Of a stretch of DNA of 64,000 bases, positions 1 to 9,040 are shown piece after piece (within the stretch, counting starts at the first letter, position 1; every line of letters starts with the position of its first letter). The translations under genes and the position numbers were made by a program. The DNA is from Candidatus Poribacteria bacterium. Its GTDB lineage: Bacteria > Poribacteria > WGA-4E > GCA-2687025. The notes beneath the pieces were generated by a model. The model was not told the origin of the DNA. It searched no databases and saw nothing but the letters and a program-made list of their open reading frames with translations. The stretch covers positions 1 to 64,000 of the forward strand of contig JABGQA010000050.1 of NCBI GenBank assembly GCA_018644665.1, read 5' to 3'.

Positions 1-72
1 ATGCCGAGACAGTAACCGATACCCCCTAGCTGCGGCCAGGGGCTGAGCAGTCACGCGGGCAGAGCGGCAGCG

Positions 73-360
73 ATGAGTGCGGACTACGCGTCCGCGCATG
101 CGGCAGCTGACGAACTCCTCACGGGCGCGACCACAGGCGTGTACCCGCAGGATATAGCGGCGGCCGGGTGGGGTCTTCTGCTTCGTTGCGAGGCTTACCA
201 CGGTGAGGGAGACTCCGCCCTCGCCCGCGGGGGTCTGGATGAACTGGAGCAGCGCGTCGACGCTGCTACCTGTGGGGACGACGCGCCACGCGAGTCGTCG
301 GCCGTAGGCCGTCTGCGGGGGGACATCGGCGACTGGCGTGTTCGGCTCGGGCGTGGCTGA
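73..360 (+). CDS. Possible small hypothetical protein (95 aa)
   Basis: An open frame of 95 residues begins with ATG, and the frame stays open back to a stop at 13-15. I do not recognise the protein. Its composition is balanced: alanine-rich helical segments, single Trp, Cys and Tyr residues, and acidic and basic residues mixed. Codons mostly end in G or C, as in true genes here. It could be the 3' end of a helical-repeat protein whose beginning was lost, or a chance frame in GC-rich DNA. No clear Shine-Dalgarno precedes the ATG. The following 235 bases up to the ABC operon show no convincing gene. Confidence 0.35.
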   Translation: MSADYASAHAAADELLTGATTGVYPQDIAAAGWGLLLRCEAYHGEGDSALARGGLDELEQRVDAATCGDDAPRESSAVGRLRGDIGDWRVRLGRG

Positions 361-595
361 TCGCCCGGGCGGTACATCACGGCCTTGTCTATCGAGCCGT
401 TTTCGGTAGACTTGTATCCGAATGGGTCAACGGGACGCGAGCTGAATCGTCTGGCGCGAAGCCCTTCGTCGTTCCTACGCCGCTGGCGCTCGCGCACATG
501 GAAGCCGCGTGGTACCGGCGACGCTCGGAGCGCGGCCTTCTACTCCGCCCGGCGCCCAGTGGGTAGACATGCTCTCACATCCATAGGCAAACGCG

Positions 596-1528
596 ATGAT
601 CAGGGTAACCGATCTGAGCAAGGCGTACGGTTCCGTACAAGCCCTGCTAGGTGTCGGCTTCGAGATCACCGAGGGTGAAATCGTCGGCTTGCTTGGTCCC
701 AACGGGGCAGGCAAGACGACCATCATCAAGATCCTCACCGGCTACCTTCAGCCGGACGACGGACTGGCCGAAATCGACGACCTGGACGTGCTCACGCACA
801 CGCTCGCCGTACAGGAGCGCATCGGTTATCTGCCGGAGAACGCGCCGCTGTACCCCGAAATGTCCGTCCAGAACTACCTGGCGATGATCGCCGAACTGCG
901 GCGCGTTCCTCCAGGCGACCGCACGGCGCGGATCTCCGAGGCCGTCTACGCGACGGCGCTCCAGGAACACCTGGCGCGACCCATCGGGCAACTCAGCAAG
1001 GGCTTCCGCCAGCGTGTCTGTCTAGCGCAGGCGATTCTGCACCGACCCAAGCTGCTCATCCTGGACGAGCCGACCGTGGGACTCGATCCCACGCAGATCG
1101 TCGAGATACGGCATCTCATCCGCCGGCTGTCGGAGCACAGCACCGTGCTGTTCTCGACGCACATCCTCCCCGAGGTCGAGGCGTTGTGCGATCGCGCCAT
1201 CATCCTGATGAACGGGGAGGTACGTGCGGACGCGCGGCTCGCGGACCTGGCGGGGACGTCGGATGCGGTCGTTGTGCTCGACGACGAGCCGGGCGGGGCC
1301 GAAAGCGCGCTGCGGGCGCTCGACGGCGCGGGCGCCGTCGAGTCCGCCACCACAGACGGCCGCGCGACCTACCGAGTCCACGGCGACGAGGGGTCCGATC
1401 TGTGTCCGGCCATCTACCGTCTTGCCGCCGAGAACGACTGGCCTCTCCGTGAGCTTCGCAAAGACACGCGGACCCTGGAGATGGTCTTTAACGAGCTGGC
1501 CACCGGCTCCGTGGAGGCACGATCATGA
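596..1528 (+). CDS. ABC transporter ATP-binding protein (GldA-like)
   Basis: This 310-residue protein is the ATPase that powers the membrane protein encoded next. Walker A is GPNGAGKTT (residues 34-42), the signature is LSKGFRQR (about 133-140) and Walker B is LLILDEP, followed by a His-containing switch in FSTHILPE. After the roughly 220-residue nucleotide-binding domain comes a C-terminal extension of about 80 residues, as in the GldA and CcmA-like ATPases of ABC-2 exporters. Its stop overlaps the start of the permease gene by 4 nt (ATGA), so translation is probably coupled. By family it belongs with Gld-type ABC systems linked to gliding motility or polymer export. The substrate here is unknown. 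Confidence 0.9.
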   Translation: MIRVTDLSKAYGSVQALLGVGFEITEGEIVGLLGPNGAGKTTIIKILTGYLQPDDGLAEIDDLDVLTHTLAVQERIGYLPENAPLYPEMSVQNYLAMIAELRRVPPGDRTARISEAVYATALQEHLARPIGQLSKGFRQRVCLAQAILHRPKLLILDEPTVGLDPTQIVEIRHLIRRLSEHSTVLFSTHILPEVEALCDRAIILMNGEVRADARLADLAGTSDAVVVLDDEPGGAESALRALDGAGAVESATTDGRATYRVHGDEGSDLCPAIYRLAAENDWPLRELRKDTRTLEMVFNELATGSVEARS

Positions 1529-4425
1529 AGCAGCTCCTGGCGATCACGCGCAAGGAAGTCGGCAGCTACTTCGGTTCGCCGCTGGCTTTCATCTTCCTCG
1601 GCGTGTTCCTGACAAGCACTCTGTTCCTCTTCTTCTGGTTCGAGACGTTTTTCGCGCGCGGCGTCGCGGACGTGCGCCCGCTGTTCCGCTGGCTGCCCGT
1701 GCTGACAGTGTTCCTCGTGGCCGCGCTGACTATGCGGCAATGGAGCGAGGAGCAGAACTCCGGCACGTTGGAAATGCTTCTCACGTTGCCGGTGACGTCG
1801 GCGCAGTTGGTGCTCGGCAAATTCCTCGCGGTGATGGCGCTCATTGGCATCGCGTTCGCGCTGACGCTGCCGCTGCCGATCACCGTCGCGTTCCTGGGCG
1901 ACCTCGACGGTGGCCCCGTTGTCGGTGGCTACCTTGCGGCGGCGCTGCTGGCATCCTCGTATGCGGCGATTGGTCTGTTCCTGTCGTCGCGGACGAGCAA
2001 CCAGATCGTCGCGCTCATCTCGACGGCCCTGGTCGGGGGCATCTTCTACTTGGTCGGTACCCGCGGAGTTACGGACTTCGTCGGGCCGACGCTGGGCGGG
2101 ATCTTCCGAGCCGTCGGTACCGGCAGCCGCTTCGAGAGCATTGAGCGCGGCGTCGTGGACCTGCGGGATCTGGTCTACTACGGCTCCGTGACGGCGCTGT
2201 TCCTGATTCTGAACGCGATGTCACTGGACACAAAGCGCTGGAGCGCCGGCCCGAGGACGCGCGTGTACCGAACGGCCGCGAAGATCGGCGTGCTGCTGGC
2301 GGCGCTGAATCTTGTGTTCCTGAATGTGTGGCTGCACCCGCTCTACGGCTTGCGGGCGGACCTCACTGAGCAGCGCGAGTACAGCCTGTCGGAGACGACG
2401 CGTGAGCTAACCGGGGGCCTGCCCGAGCCCCTCGTGATTCGCGCCTATATGAGCGACAAGACGCACCCGTTGCTTGAGCCGCTGAAGCCGCAGATCGCGG
2501 ACATGCTCAAGGAATACGAGATCAACTCGAAGGGGTTGATCTCGACGGAAGTCGTCGACCCGTCGACCGACGCCGACCTCGAAGAGGAGGCGACCCAGAC
2601 TTACGGCATTCGCCCGACGCCGTTCATGGACGAAGGGCGGTACCAGTCGACCGTCATCAACTCCTACTTCGACATCCTGGTTCGCTATGGCGATCAGCAC
2701 ACGCTGGTCGGCTTCCAGGACATGATCGAGATAGAGCGGCGGCGCGACGGCTCGATGGACATCCGCCTCCGCAACCTGGAGTACGACCTGACGCGCGCCA
2801 TTAAGAAGGTCGTGTTCGGGTTCCAGAGCGTCGATGCGGTTCTGGCGGCCCTCGAATCGCCAGCGACGTTCACCCTGTTCGTGACGCCGAACACGCTCCC
2901 GGCGACGCTCGCCGAGGCTGAGACGACGATACGCACCGTCGCCGAGGGCATCGCCGAGAAGTCCGGCGGCAAGTTCCGTTTCCGCGTCGTCGACCCGGAC
3001 GACCCGAACAGCGGCGTCACCCGCGAGACCGTCTTCACGCAGTACGGCCTGCGCGCGATCCCCACAGCGCTCTTCTCGACCGAGAGCTACTACCTCGGCA
3101 TGGCGCTCGACGTGGGTACGCAGCGCCAGGCGTTCTACTCGCCGGGCGACCTAACGGAGGCGTCCGTGAGGACCGCGATCGAGTCGTCGCTGAAGCGCAC
3201 GTCCACGGGCTTCCTCAAGGTCGTTGGCATATGGAAGCCGCCGAACACGCCGCGGCCCGGGCCATTCGGCCAACCGCAGCAACCGTTCGCGGCCTTCGAC
3301 ATGATCGCCCAGCAACTTCGGTCGGACTACACGGTGCGTGATGTCGATCTGGCGAGCGGCCAGGTGGACGCCGATGTCGACGTGCTGCTGGTGATCGCCC
3401 CGCAGGAGTTGGACGACAAGAAGCGGTTCGCCATCGACCAGTTCCTCATGCGCGGCGGATCGGTCGTCGCGGCGGCAGGCAACTACACCGTCGAGCCGGA
3501 GCCGTTCACCGGGTCGCTGAGTATCAAGGCAGTGAGCGGCGGCATCCGGGACATGCTCGCAGCGTACGGGGTGGACGTCGCCGAGTCCCTGGTAATGGAC
3601 CCGCAGAATGAGCCGTTCCCGCTGACCGTAACGCGCGACATGGGCGGCTTCCAGATGCGGGAGATCCAGCGCGTTAACTACCCGTACTTCGTCGACGTCC
3701 GCCCAGACGGCATGGACAAGGCCAACCCCATCACCGCGAGCCTCCCGGCGACCACCATCTACTGGGCCTCGCCGATCGAGCTCGACGCCGGGAAGAACGC
3801 CGCGCGTGAGACAGGCGTCCTCCTCAAGTCGACGGCGGAGGCGTGGACGACGACGGACACTGCTGCGCAGCCCGACTTCGCGCTGTACCCGCAGGCTGGG
3901 TTCCACGTTGGCACGGACAAGGCGCAACACGCGCTCGCCGTCGCGCTGAAGGGCTCGTTCGAGAGCTACTTCAAGGACAAGCCGTCCCCGTTCCTCGAGG
4001 ACGCCGACGACGAACCCGACCTGGACGACCCGACGGCGGAGCCGAGCGCGCCCACGCCGGTAGGCGTCCTCGAATCGTCACCGGATTCGTCTCGACTCGT
4101 GGTAGTCAGCAGCGCTGAATTCGTCAATGATCCGATCCTCCGTCTGTCGTCTGTCGGCACGCGCGATAGGTACCTGAACAACCTCCAGTTCCTCCAGAAC
4201 GCCATCGACTGGTCGGTGGAGGACGTGGACCTCCTGAGCATTCGGTCGCGGGGGACGCACGCGCGCGTCCTCGACCCGATGGATGATGGTGGTCAGACCT
4301 TCTGGGAGGTGTTGAACTACGCGATAGCGCTCGCCGCGCTCGTCGCGATCGGCGCGGTGTGGTACCTCCGTCGCCGCCACGAGAAGCCGATGACGCTCAC
4401 GCCCGTCGCAGGGAGTAACGACTGA
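1525..4425 (+). CDS. Fused ABC-2 permease and GldG-like protein
   Basis: A 966-residue protein joins two parts that are separate genes in gliding Bacteroidetes. Residues 1 to about 245 form an ABC-2 permease with about six membrane segments (GldF-like). A further membrane segment near 255-275 then leads into a large extracytoplasmic GldG-type domain (ABC_transp_aux family) of about 600 residues. A last membrane segment near 935-955 ends in a basic tail. Near 830 lies an acidic patch rich in Asp, Glu and Pro. The gene lies between its ATPase and a DUF4340 gene, the usual GldA-GldFG-DUF4340 order. The start ATG overlaps the ATPase stop, and the last base of its TGA is the first base of the next ATG. 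The role is probably envelope export or assembly; the substrate is unknown. Confidence 0.88.
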   Translation: MKQLLAITRKEVGSYFGSPLAFIFLGVFLTSTLFLFFWFETFFARGVADVRPLFRWLPVLTVFLVAALTMRQWSEEQNSGTLEMLLTLPVTSAQLVLGKFLAVMALIGIAFALTLPLPITVAFLGDLDGGPVVGGYLAAALLASSYAAIGLFLSSRTSNQIVALISTALVGGIFYLVGTRGVTDFVGPTLGGIFRAVGTGSRFESIERGVVDLRDLVYYGSVTALFLILNAMSLDTKRWSAGPRTRVYRTAAKIGVLLAALNLVFLNVWLHPLYGLRADLTEQREYSLSETTRELTGGLPEPLVIRAYMSDKTHPLLEPLKPQIADMLKEYEINSKGLISTEVVDPSTDADLEEEATQTYGIRPTPFMDEGRYQSTVINSYFDILVRYGDQHTLVGFQDMIEIERRRDGSMDIRLRNLEYDLTRAIKKVVFGFQSVDAVLAALESPATFTLFVTPNTLPATLAEAETTIRTVAEGIAEKSGGKFRFRVVDPDDPNSGVTRETVFTQYGLRAIPTALFSTESYYLGMALDVGTQRQAFYSPGDLTEASVRTAIESSLKRTSTGFLKVVGIWKPPNTPRPGPFGQPQQPFAAFDMIAQQLRSDYTVRDVDLASGQVDADVDVLLVIAPQELDDKKRFAIDQFLMRGGSVVAAAGNYTVEPEPFTGSLSIKAVSGGIRDMLAAYGVDVAESLVMDPQNEPFPLTVTRDMGGFQMREIQRVNYPYFVDVRPDGMDKANPITASLPATTIYWASPIELDAGKNAARETGVLLKSTAEAWTTTDTAAQPDFALYPQAGFHVGTDKAQHALAVALKGSFESYFKDKPSPFLEDADDEPDLDDPTAEPSAPTPVGVLESSPDSSRLVVVSSAEFVNDPILRLSSVGTRDRYLNNLQFLQNAIDWSVEDVDLLSIRSRGTHARVLDPMDDGGQTFWEVLNYAIALAALVAIGAVWYLRRRHEKPMTLTPVAGSND

Positions 4426-5384
4426 TGAAAACACGGCGGAACCAAATCCTGGCGGGGATCTTGCTCGTACAGGCCGTGATCGTCGTGATCGCCCTCTTCC
4501 CCCGGTCCAACGCCGCGGCCACTTCCGCAGAGCCGTTGCTGGCGGAGATCGCCACGGGCGGCCTGCAGAGCTTCACGATAACCGACGGTGAGGGCGAGGC
4601 GTTGACCCTCGCGAAGGATGGAGACACGTGGGTGCTGCCCGAGTCCGACGGGTACCCCGCCGACGAGACGAAGGTCGAGGAACTCCTCGAGAAGCTGGGC
4701 AAGATCACGGGCGCGCGCGTTGTGACGAAGACGTCTGGGAGTCACCGCCGGCTGAAGGTGCACGACGAGGAGTTCGAGCGTCGACTCGACATGAAGATGG
4801 GCGGCGACGTGACGATGTTCGTCGGCTCGTCCGTTGGGGCCCGCTCGGCCCATGTGCGGCCGGACGACGGCGACGAGGTGTACCTCGCGAGCGACCTGTC
4901 GAGCTGGCAGATGAGCACGGGCGAGAACTCGTGGATCGACACCGTCTACCTCACGATCGAGAAGGACGACGTCACCAAGGTCCTGCTCCGCAACGACAAC
5001 GGCGCCCTCGAGTTCACGAAGGACGAGGAGGCCGGTTGGGCGCTGGCGGGGCTCGGGGACGACGAGGAGTTCGATGAGGCGAAGCTGACGACGCTCCTGA
5101 ACCGCGTCTCGTCGCTCCGCATGTCGAAGCCGCTCGGCCGCGAGGAGAAGCCGGAGTACGGGCTCGCGCAGCCGGCCGCCACAGTGACCGTGACGACGAA
5201 GGTGGGCGAGGACGGCGAGAACATCTACACGCTGAAGGTGGGCGCGCGCGCTTCCGACGAGGACGACTTCGTAGTGCGTTCCTCGGAGTCGATGTACCAC
5301 GTCGAAGTGTCTAAGTGGACCGCCGAGGACTTCACGACGAAGAAGCGTGAGGACTACATCAAGGCTCCCGCGGACGGCTCCTAG
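4425..5384 (+). CDS. DUF4340 domain-containing membrane-anchored protein
   Basis: The protein has 319 residues. A single N-terminal membrane segment (about 7-27) anchors a hydrophilic extracytoplasmic region rich in Asp, Glu and Lys. The region has two similar halves of the form 'W.L....G.PAD..KVEELL..L', typical of DUF4340. This family is nearly always encoded directly after a GldG-like gene, as here, where its ATG shares a base with the upstream stop (TGATG). It is presumably an accessory subunit of the ABC complex on the outer face of the membrane; its biochemical function is not established. The gene ends 13 nt before a strong hairpin that separates it from the convergent operon. Confidence 0.85.
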   Translation: MKTRRNQILAGILLVQAVIVVIALFPRSNAAATSAEPLLAEIATGGLQSFTITDGEGEALTLAKDGDTWVLPESDGYPADETKVEELLEKLGKITGARVVTKTSGSHRRLKVHDEEFERRLDMKMGGDVTMFVGSSVGARSAHVRPDDGDEVYLASDLSSWQMSTGENSWIDTVYLTIEKDDVTKVLLRNDNGALEFTKDEEAGWALAGLGDDEEFDEAKLTTLLNRVSSLRMSKPLGREEKPEYGLAQPAATVTVTTKVGEDGENIYTLKVGARASDEDDFVVRSSESMYHVEVSKWTAEDFTTKKREDYIKAPADGS

Positions 5385-5397
5385 GCGCTACGATCTG

Positions 5398-5428
5398 CGC
5401 CGCCTGGCGCTCCGACCAGGGCGGCGCG
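5398..5428. terminator. Hairpin between convergent genes
   Basis: The arms are 5398-5408 (GCGCCGCCTGG) and 5417-5428 (CCAGGGCGGCGC). They pair over 11 bp with one bulged base and an 8-nt loop. The hairpin lies between the DUF4340 stop and the stop of the minus-strand nucleotidyltransferase, which begins at 5429. It can act for both strands. There is no T-run on either side, so it would be a hairpin terminator of the U-less kind. Confidence 0.5.
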
Positions 5429-6808
5429 TCACCAGCCGTACTTCTCCGGCCCCCACGGTTTCCGCACCAGTTCCTGCTTGGCCAAGACCAGTTCCTTCGA
5501 CGGCAGGTCGTCGTAGAGGATCACGCCCGGGCCGACACACGAGTACGACCCTACCTTCACGCCCGGCATCAGGATCGCGTTCACGCCTGTCCGGCAGAAG
5601 TCTCCCATGTATGTTGCGTTCGCGCCGGATGCGGGTGTCTCCGTGCGGCCGCCTACCTCATGTGGCGTGTCGCGGTCGTCGAATCTCAACGTCCCGCACA
5701 CGGTCGCCGCGCCGATGTCCGTCGCCTCGCCGAAGAACCCGGACATCTCGCAGTAGTGGTATAGGTACACCTTGTCCAGCAGGACGCCGCTGAACTCCGC
5801 GCCGTGACCGATGACGCACCGATTGCCGATGGACGACGAGCCGCCCACGTCACAGTAGTCGCTGATGCGGCACCGGTCGCCGATGACGAACCGCCCGTGT
5901 AGGTTCGCGCCGTTCGTGATGTCACATTTGGCGCCGATGACAGCGCCGCCACGCAGGACCACGCGTTTCCCGATGCGCGTGTTCGCGCCGACGATGACAT
6001 TGCCATCGATGTCGGCGCCGTCGGAGATCTCGACGCCGTCGGCAACGGTCGTCTCGTCGATTTGCGCGCACAGATGCTCCACCATGCGTGCGTTGGCTTC
6101 AAGCGCATGCCACGGCTTGTCCATGTCTATGACGAAGTCGTCGGCTACCTGCGCGAAGATGTCTCGTCCGTCGTCCAGCAACACCTGCATCGAGCCGGCC
6201 ATGTCGGCTTCCACGGGCGGCATGCCGCCGACGTCGACGCGGGCGGCAAACCCCGAGTTGCGCGTCAGCGAGTCGGCGGCGGACGCGGCGAGCGCATACA
6301 CGCCCGCCAGTCGGTGCGCCCCACCTCGGGGATGCCCTTTGACGTCGGTCAGCAAGTCGGCTCCTATGGAGCCGCATATCCAGTCGCCGGGTTCCTCGTC
6401 GCCTAATGGCGCGAGCAGTGCGCCGGCTTCGAGGTCGGTCTCCGCGAACGCCTCCAGGAACGTGCGCAGCACGTCGGTCGTCGTGACGATGTCGCCGTGG
6501 ACGACGAGAACGTCCTCACCCTCGAAGCGTTCGGTATATGCGAGTCGCGCGGCGATCGCTCCGCCGTCCAGCGACTTCTGTTCGACGTACGTCACCCCGC
6601 TCAGATCGCCGGTGGCGCCCATCACCTGTTGTCCGTGGTGGCCCGTGACGATCGCCATCTCGGTGATTCCGAGCGACGACAACGACTGGCACGTGCGTCG
6701 GATCGCCGGCTGGTTGGCTACGGGAATCGCGCACTTCTGACGAAACTCCCCGTACGGCCACATCTTCCGGCCGGCGCCGGCGGCGAGGATGATTGCCCGG
6801 CGGATCAT
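5429..6808 (-). CDS. Sugar-phosphate nucleotidyltransferase with left-handed beta-helix
   Basis: A 459-residue protein with an N-terminal nucleotidyltransferase Rossmann domain (1 to about 240) and a C-terminal hexapeptide-repeat beta-helix (about 255-430), the layout of GlmU and archaeal bifunctional sugar-1-phosphate enzymes. The start motif reads LAAGAGRKMWPYGEFRQK. The usual G-x-G-T-R-M is altered to G-A-G-R-K-M, and a WPY..xRQK block follows, so this is not standard GlmU. I set the start at the ATG before IRRAIILAAG, 20 nt after the alanine racemase stop. The open frame runs further upstream but only as low-complexity Arg-rich sequence inside alr. It probably makes a nucleotide sugar for wall or surface polysaccharide; the sugar is unknown. 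Confidence 0.8.
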   Translation of the reverse strand: MIRRAIILAAGAGRKMWPYGEFRQKCAIPVANQPAIRRTCQSLSSLGITEMAIVTGHHGQQVMGATGDLSGVTYVEQKSLDGGAIAARLAYTERFEGEDVLVVHGDIVTTTDVLRTFLEAFAETDLEAGALLAPLGDEEPGDWICGSIGADLLTDVKGHPRGGAHRLAGVYALAASAADSLTRNSGFAARVDVGGMPPVEADMAGSMQVLLDDGRDIFAQVADDFVIDMDKPWHALEANARMVEHLCAQIDETTVADGVEISDGADIDGNVIVGANTRIGKRVVLRGGAVIGAKCDITNGANLHGRFVIGDRCRISDYCDVGGSSSIGNRCVIGHGAEFSGVLLDKVYLYHYCEMSGFFGEATDIGAATVCGTLRFDDRDTPHEVGGRTETPASGANATYMGDFCRTGVNAILMPGVKVGSYSCVGPGVILYDDLPSKELVLAKQELVRKPWGPEKYGW

Positions 6809-6828
6809 ACGCCTTGTCCCTTCGACTA

Positions 6829-7950
6829 CTATTCGTCGCGCGTGTCGTCTGCGTACATGCGGTCTACACGGCGCGCGATTCGCGTGAGGACCTCGTAGGG
6901 GATCGTCCCGGCCCAGCGCGCGATATCCGCCGCGTTGATGACTTCGGGGCCGTCCGCGCCGATGAGCGTAACGACATCGCCCCGCGCCACTCCCGGAACG
7001 TGGGAGACATCGCATACCATGCTGTCCATGCACACTGACCCGAGCACCGGGACGCGACGCCCACGGACCAGTGCTTCCGCTGCCCCGGCCGCCGCGTACG
7101 GGTAGCCATCGCCATAGCCGACGGACAACGTAGCGATCGTCATATCGCGGTTCGCCACGAACGTGCGACCGTAGGAGACTCCCTCGCCCGCAGCCAACGG
7201 GGCAACGCGTGTGACCAAGGTTCGCCAGGAGAGCGCTGGCGCGAGTTCGACGCTCCGGCGCGTCAGTGGCGATGGGTAGACGCCGTACAGCGCGATGCCT
7301 ACGCGGGCGGCTCCGAGCCCCATCGATCCGACGTTGAGCGCGCCGCCGCTGTTCGCGGCGTGGGCGCTACCATGGTCGACGCCCACACGGTCGGCGAACG
7401 CCGTCAGCCTTCGGCGTTGGGTGTCGGTGAACGGGTCCGCAGGATCGTCCGCGCACGCGAGGTGCGTCCACACCGCGCCGAGTTCCAGGGCCGACGAGTC
7501 ACGACACTGAGCGACCGCTCGCGCTGCGTCCGCCTCGGTCATCCCGTGCCGATGCATGCCGGTGTCCAGCTTGACATGCACTCGCGCGACGGTCCCGATC
7601 TCCCTCGCGGCAGCCTCTGCCGCCGTCACGTCGCTGTTGCCGCTCGATGTCACGCCAATGCCTAGCGAGACCGCGTGTCTCACATCGTCGCCGACGAGGG
7701 GGTACAGACACATGACGGGCGCACCCCCGGCGTGCGGCAGGATGGCCTCCGCTTCGGCAGGGCCAGCGACGGCGAAGGCGTCCGCGATGCCGACCAACCC
7801 AGCCACGATAGCTTCCGCGCCGTGGCCGTAACCGTCCGCCTTCACCACGGCGATCATCGCCGCGCCTTGGAGCCTGCTCGTCATCGCGACGGCGTTGCGA
7901 CGCACCGTCCCGAGGTCTACTTCTACCCAGGTCCGCATCTGCATTCCCAC
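6829..7950 (-). CDS. alr: Alanine racemase
   Basis: This PLP enzyme interconverts L- and D-alanine and supplies D-alanine for peptidoglycan. The lysine that binds PLP lies in VVKADGYGHG near residue 34. SVGYGDGYPY and the GSVCMDS block of the C-terminal beta domain are also present. The length of 373 residues is normal for the family. Three in-frame ATGs occur at the start (7950, 7944, 7938); all give an intact N-terminus. The gene is divergent from the dcw cluster, which uses its product, and is followed after 20 nt by the nucleotidyltransferase gene, so the two are probably one transcript. Confidence 0.95.
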   Translation of the reverse strand: MGMQMRTWVEVDLGTVRRNAVAMTSRLQGAAMIAVVKADGYGHGAEAIVAGLVGIADAFAVAGPAEAEAILPHAGGAPVMCLYPLVGDDVRHAVSLGIGVTSSGNSDVTAAEAAAREIGTVARVHVKLDTGMHRHGMTEADAARAVAQCRDSSALELGAVWTHLACADDPADPFTDTQRRRLTAFADRVGVDHGSAHAANSGGALNVGSMGLGAARVGIALYGVYPSPLTRRSVELAPALSWRTLVTRVAPLAAGEGVSYGRTFVANRDMTIATLSVGYGDGYPYAAAGAAEALVRGRRVPVLGSVCMDSMVCDVSHVPGVARGDVVTLIGADGPEVINAADIARWAGTIPYEVLTRIARRVDRMYADDTRDE

Positions 7951-8049
7951 AGGGCGCGACTTAGTGAGGTCGACCGCGTGTGGCCCAACGGCGTGAGACG
8001 CGGCGTTCGTACACTAGCACACGGCGCGTAGGCGCGGAACGGACGGCCG

Positions 8050-8078
8050 TTGGCCAGCGGCGCCGTCCTGACTACAAT
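8050..8078 (+). promoter_or_regulatory. Sigma-70-type promoter of the dcw cluster
   Basis: TTGGCC at 8050-8055 and TACAAT at 8073-8078 are separated by exactly 17 nt. Transcription would begin near 8085, about 20 nt before the rsmH GTG at 8108, whose Shine-Dalgarno GAGGA lies at 8096-8100. No mraZ gene or repeated mraZ-type operator is seen here. Confidence 0.6.
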
Positions 8079-8107
8079 GGGCGCAGTCCACTCATGAGGA
8101 ATCAAGC

Positions 8108-9040
8108 GTGCCCTCCCAGGCGCCAAGCCACACCCCGGTGATGGTGGTCGAGGCACTGCAGTGTCTGCGCCCGCACTCCGGCGGCTTGTACATCGACGCG
8201 ACCGTCGGGCTCGGCGGTCATTCGGCGGCCATTCTGGACGCTGCGGGCGATGGCGCGCGCCTCATCGGCATAGATCAAGACCCAGGGGCGCTCGATCTCG
8301 CGCAGGAGCGTCTCCGTCCTTACGGCCCGGCAGTGACCCTTGTCGAGGCGAACTTCGCGGACTTGGATGCCGCGTTCGACGAGGTCGGTGAGACCGACGC
8401 CGATGGCATCCTCATGGATATCGGCATGTCGTCGTATCAGATTGAGAATTCGGGACGCGGATTCTCATTCACGCGAGACGAACCTCTCGATATGCGCATG
8501 AATCCCGAAACAGAACTGACTGCAGCGCACGTTGTAAATAGGTACCGGGAAGAAGACCTCGAGGCTGTCATCCGAGATTACGGCGAGGAGCGCTGGGCTG
8601 GCCGCATCGCTCGCGCCGTCGTTGAGCGACGCAAACAGGGGCCGCTCGCGACATCTCGGCAGTTGGCGAGTCTCATCGAGGGGGCGACACCCGGGTCGGC
8701 GCGCCGGCGCAGGCATCCGGCAACCAGGACGTTCCAGGCGTTGAGAATCTGTGTCAACGACGAACTCGGGGCGTTGAGGCTTGGGCTGGATAAGGCCCTT
8801 GATCGCCTGCGTCCAGGTGGCACGCTCTGCGTGATTGCCTTCCACTCGCTGGAGGACCGGATCGTGAAACGCAGGTTTCGGGCAGCGGCGGAGAGCCTGG
8901 AGCCGACCTATGAGTTGTTGACGAAACGACCGATGACCGCGGAAGACGAAGTCCTCGATAACCCAAGAGCGCGCAGCGCCAAGCTGCGTGCGATACGACG
9001 CGCGCCAACGAGTGGGAATGCAGATGACTCCGAGTCCTGA
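8108..9040 (+). CDS. rsmH: 16S rRNA m4C1402 methyltransferase
   Basis: RsmH (MraW) methylates N4 of C1402 in 16S rRNA, using S-adenosylmethionine. The 310-residue protein begins with the family hallmark H-T-P-V-M. It then shows the SAM-binding block DATVGLGGHS, the aspartates of IGIDQDPGAL, the DIGMSSYQI motif, and the C-terminal IAFHSLEDRIVKRRF block. The start is GTG at 8108, preceded by GAGGA with 7 nt spacing. It is the first gene of the dcw cluster; the usual mraZ is missing upstream. Its end overlaps the ftsL-like gene. Confidence 0.96.
   Translation: MPSQAPSHTPVMVVEALQCLRPHSGGLYIDATVGLGGHSAAILDAAGDGARLIGIDQDPGALDLAQERLRPYGPAVTLVEANFADLDAAFDEVGETDADGILMDIGMSSYQIENSGRGFSFTRDEPLDMRMNPETELTAAHVVNRYREEDLEAVIRDYGEERWAGRIARAVVERRKQGPLATSRQLASLIEGATPGSARRRRHPATRTFQALRICVNDELGALRLGLDKALDRLRPGGTLCVIAFHSLEDRIVKRRFRAAAESLEPTYELLTKRPMTAEDEVLDNPRARSAKLRAIRRAPTSGNADDSES

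Noticed and set aside
385-678. Plus-strand frame of 97 codons before and into the ABC ATPase gene
   Set aside because: Arg/Ser-rich product, runs into the clear ATPase gene in another phase, no Shine-Dalgarno.
3151-5300. Long minus-strand frames opposite the permease-GldG and DUF4340 genes
   Set aside because: Both plus-strand genes have clear family features; the antisense products are Arg/His/Leu-rich shadows.
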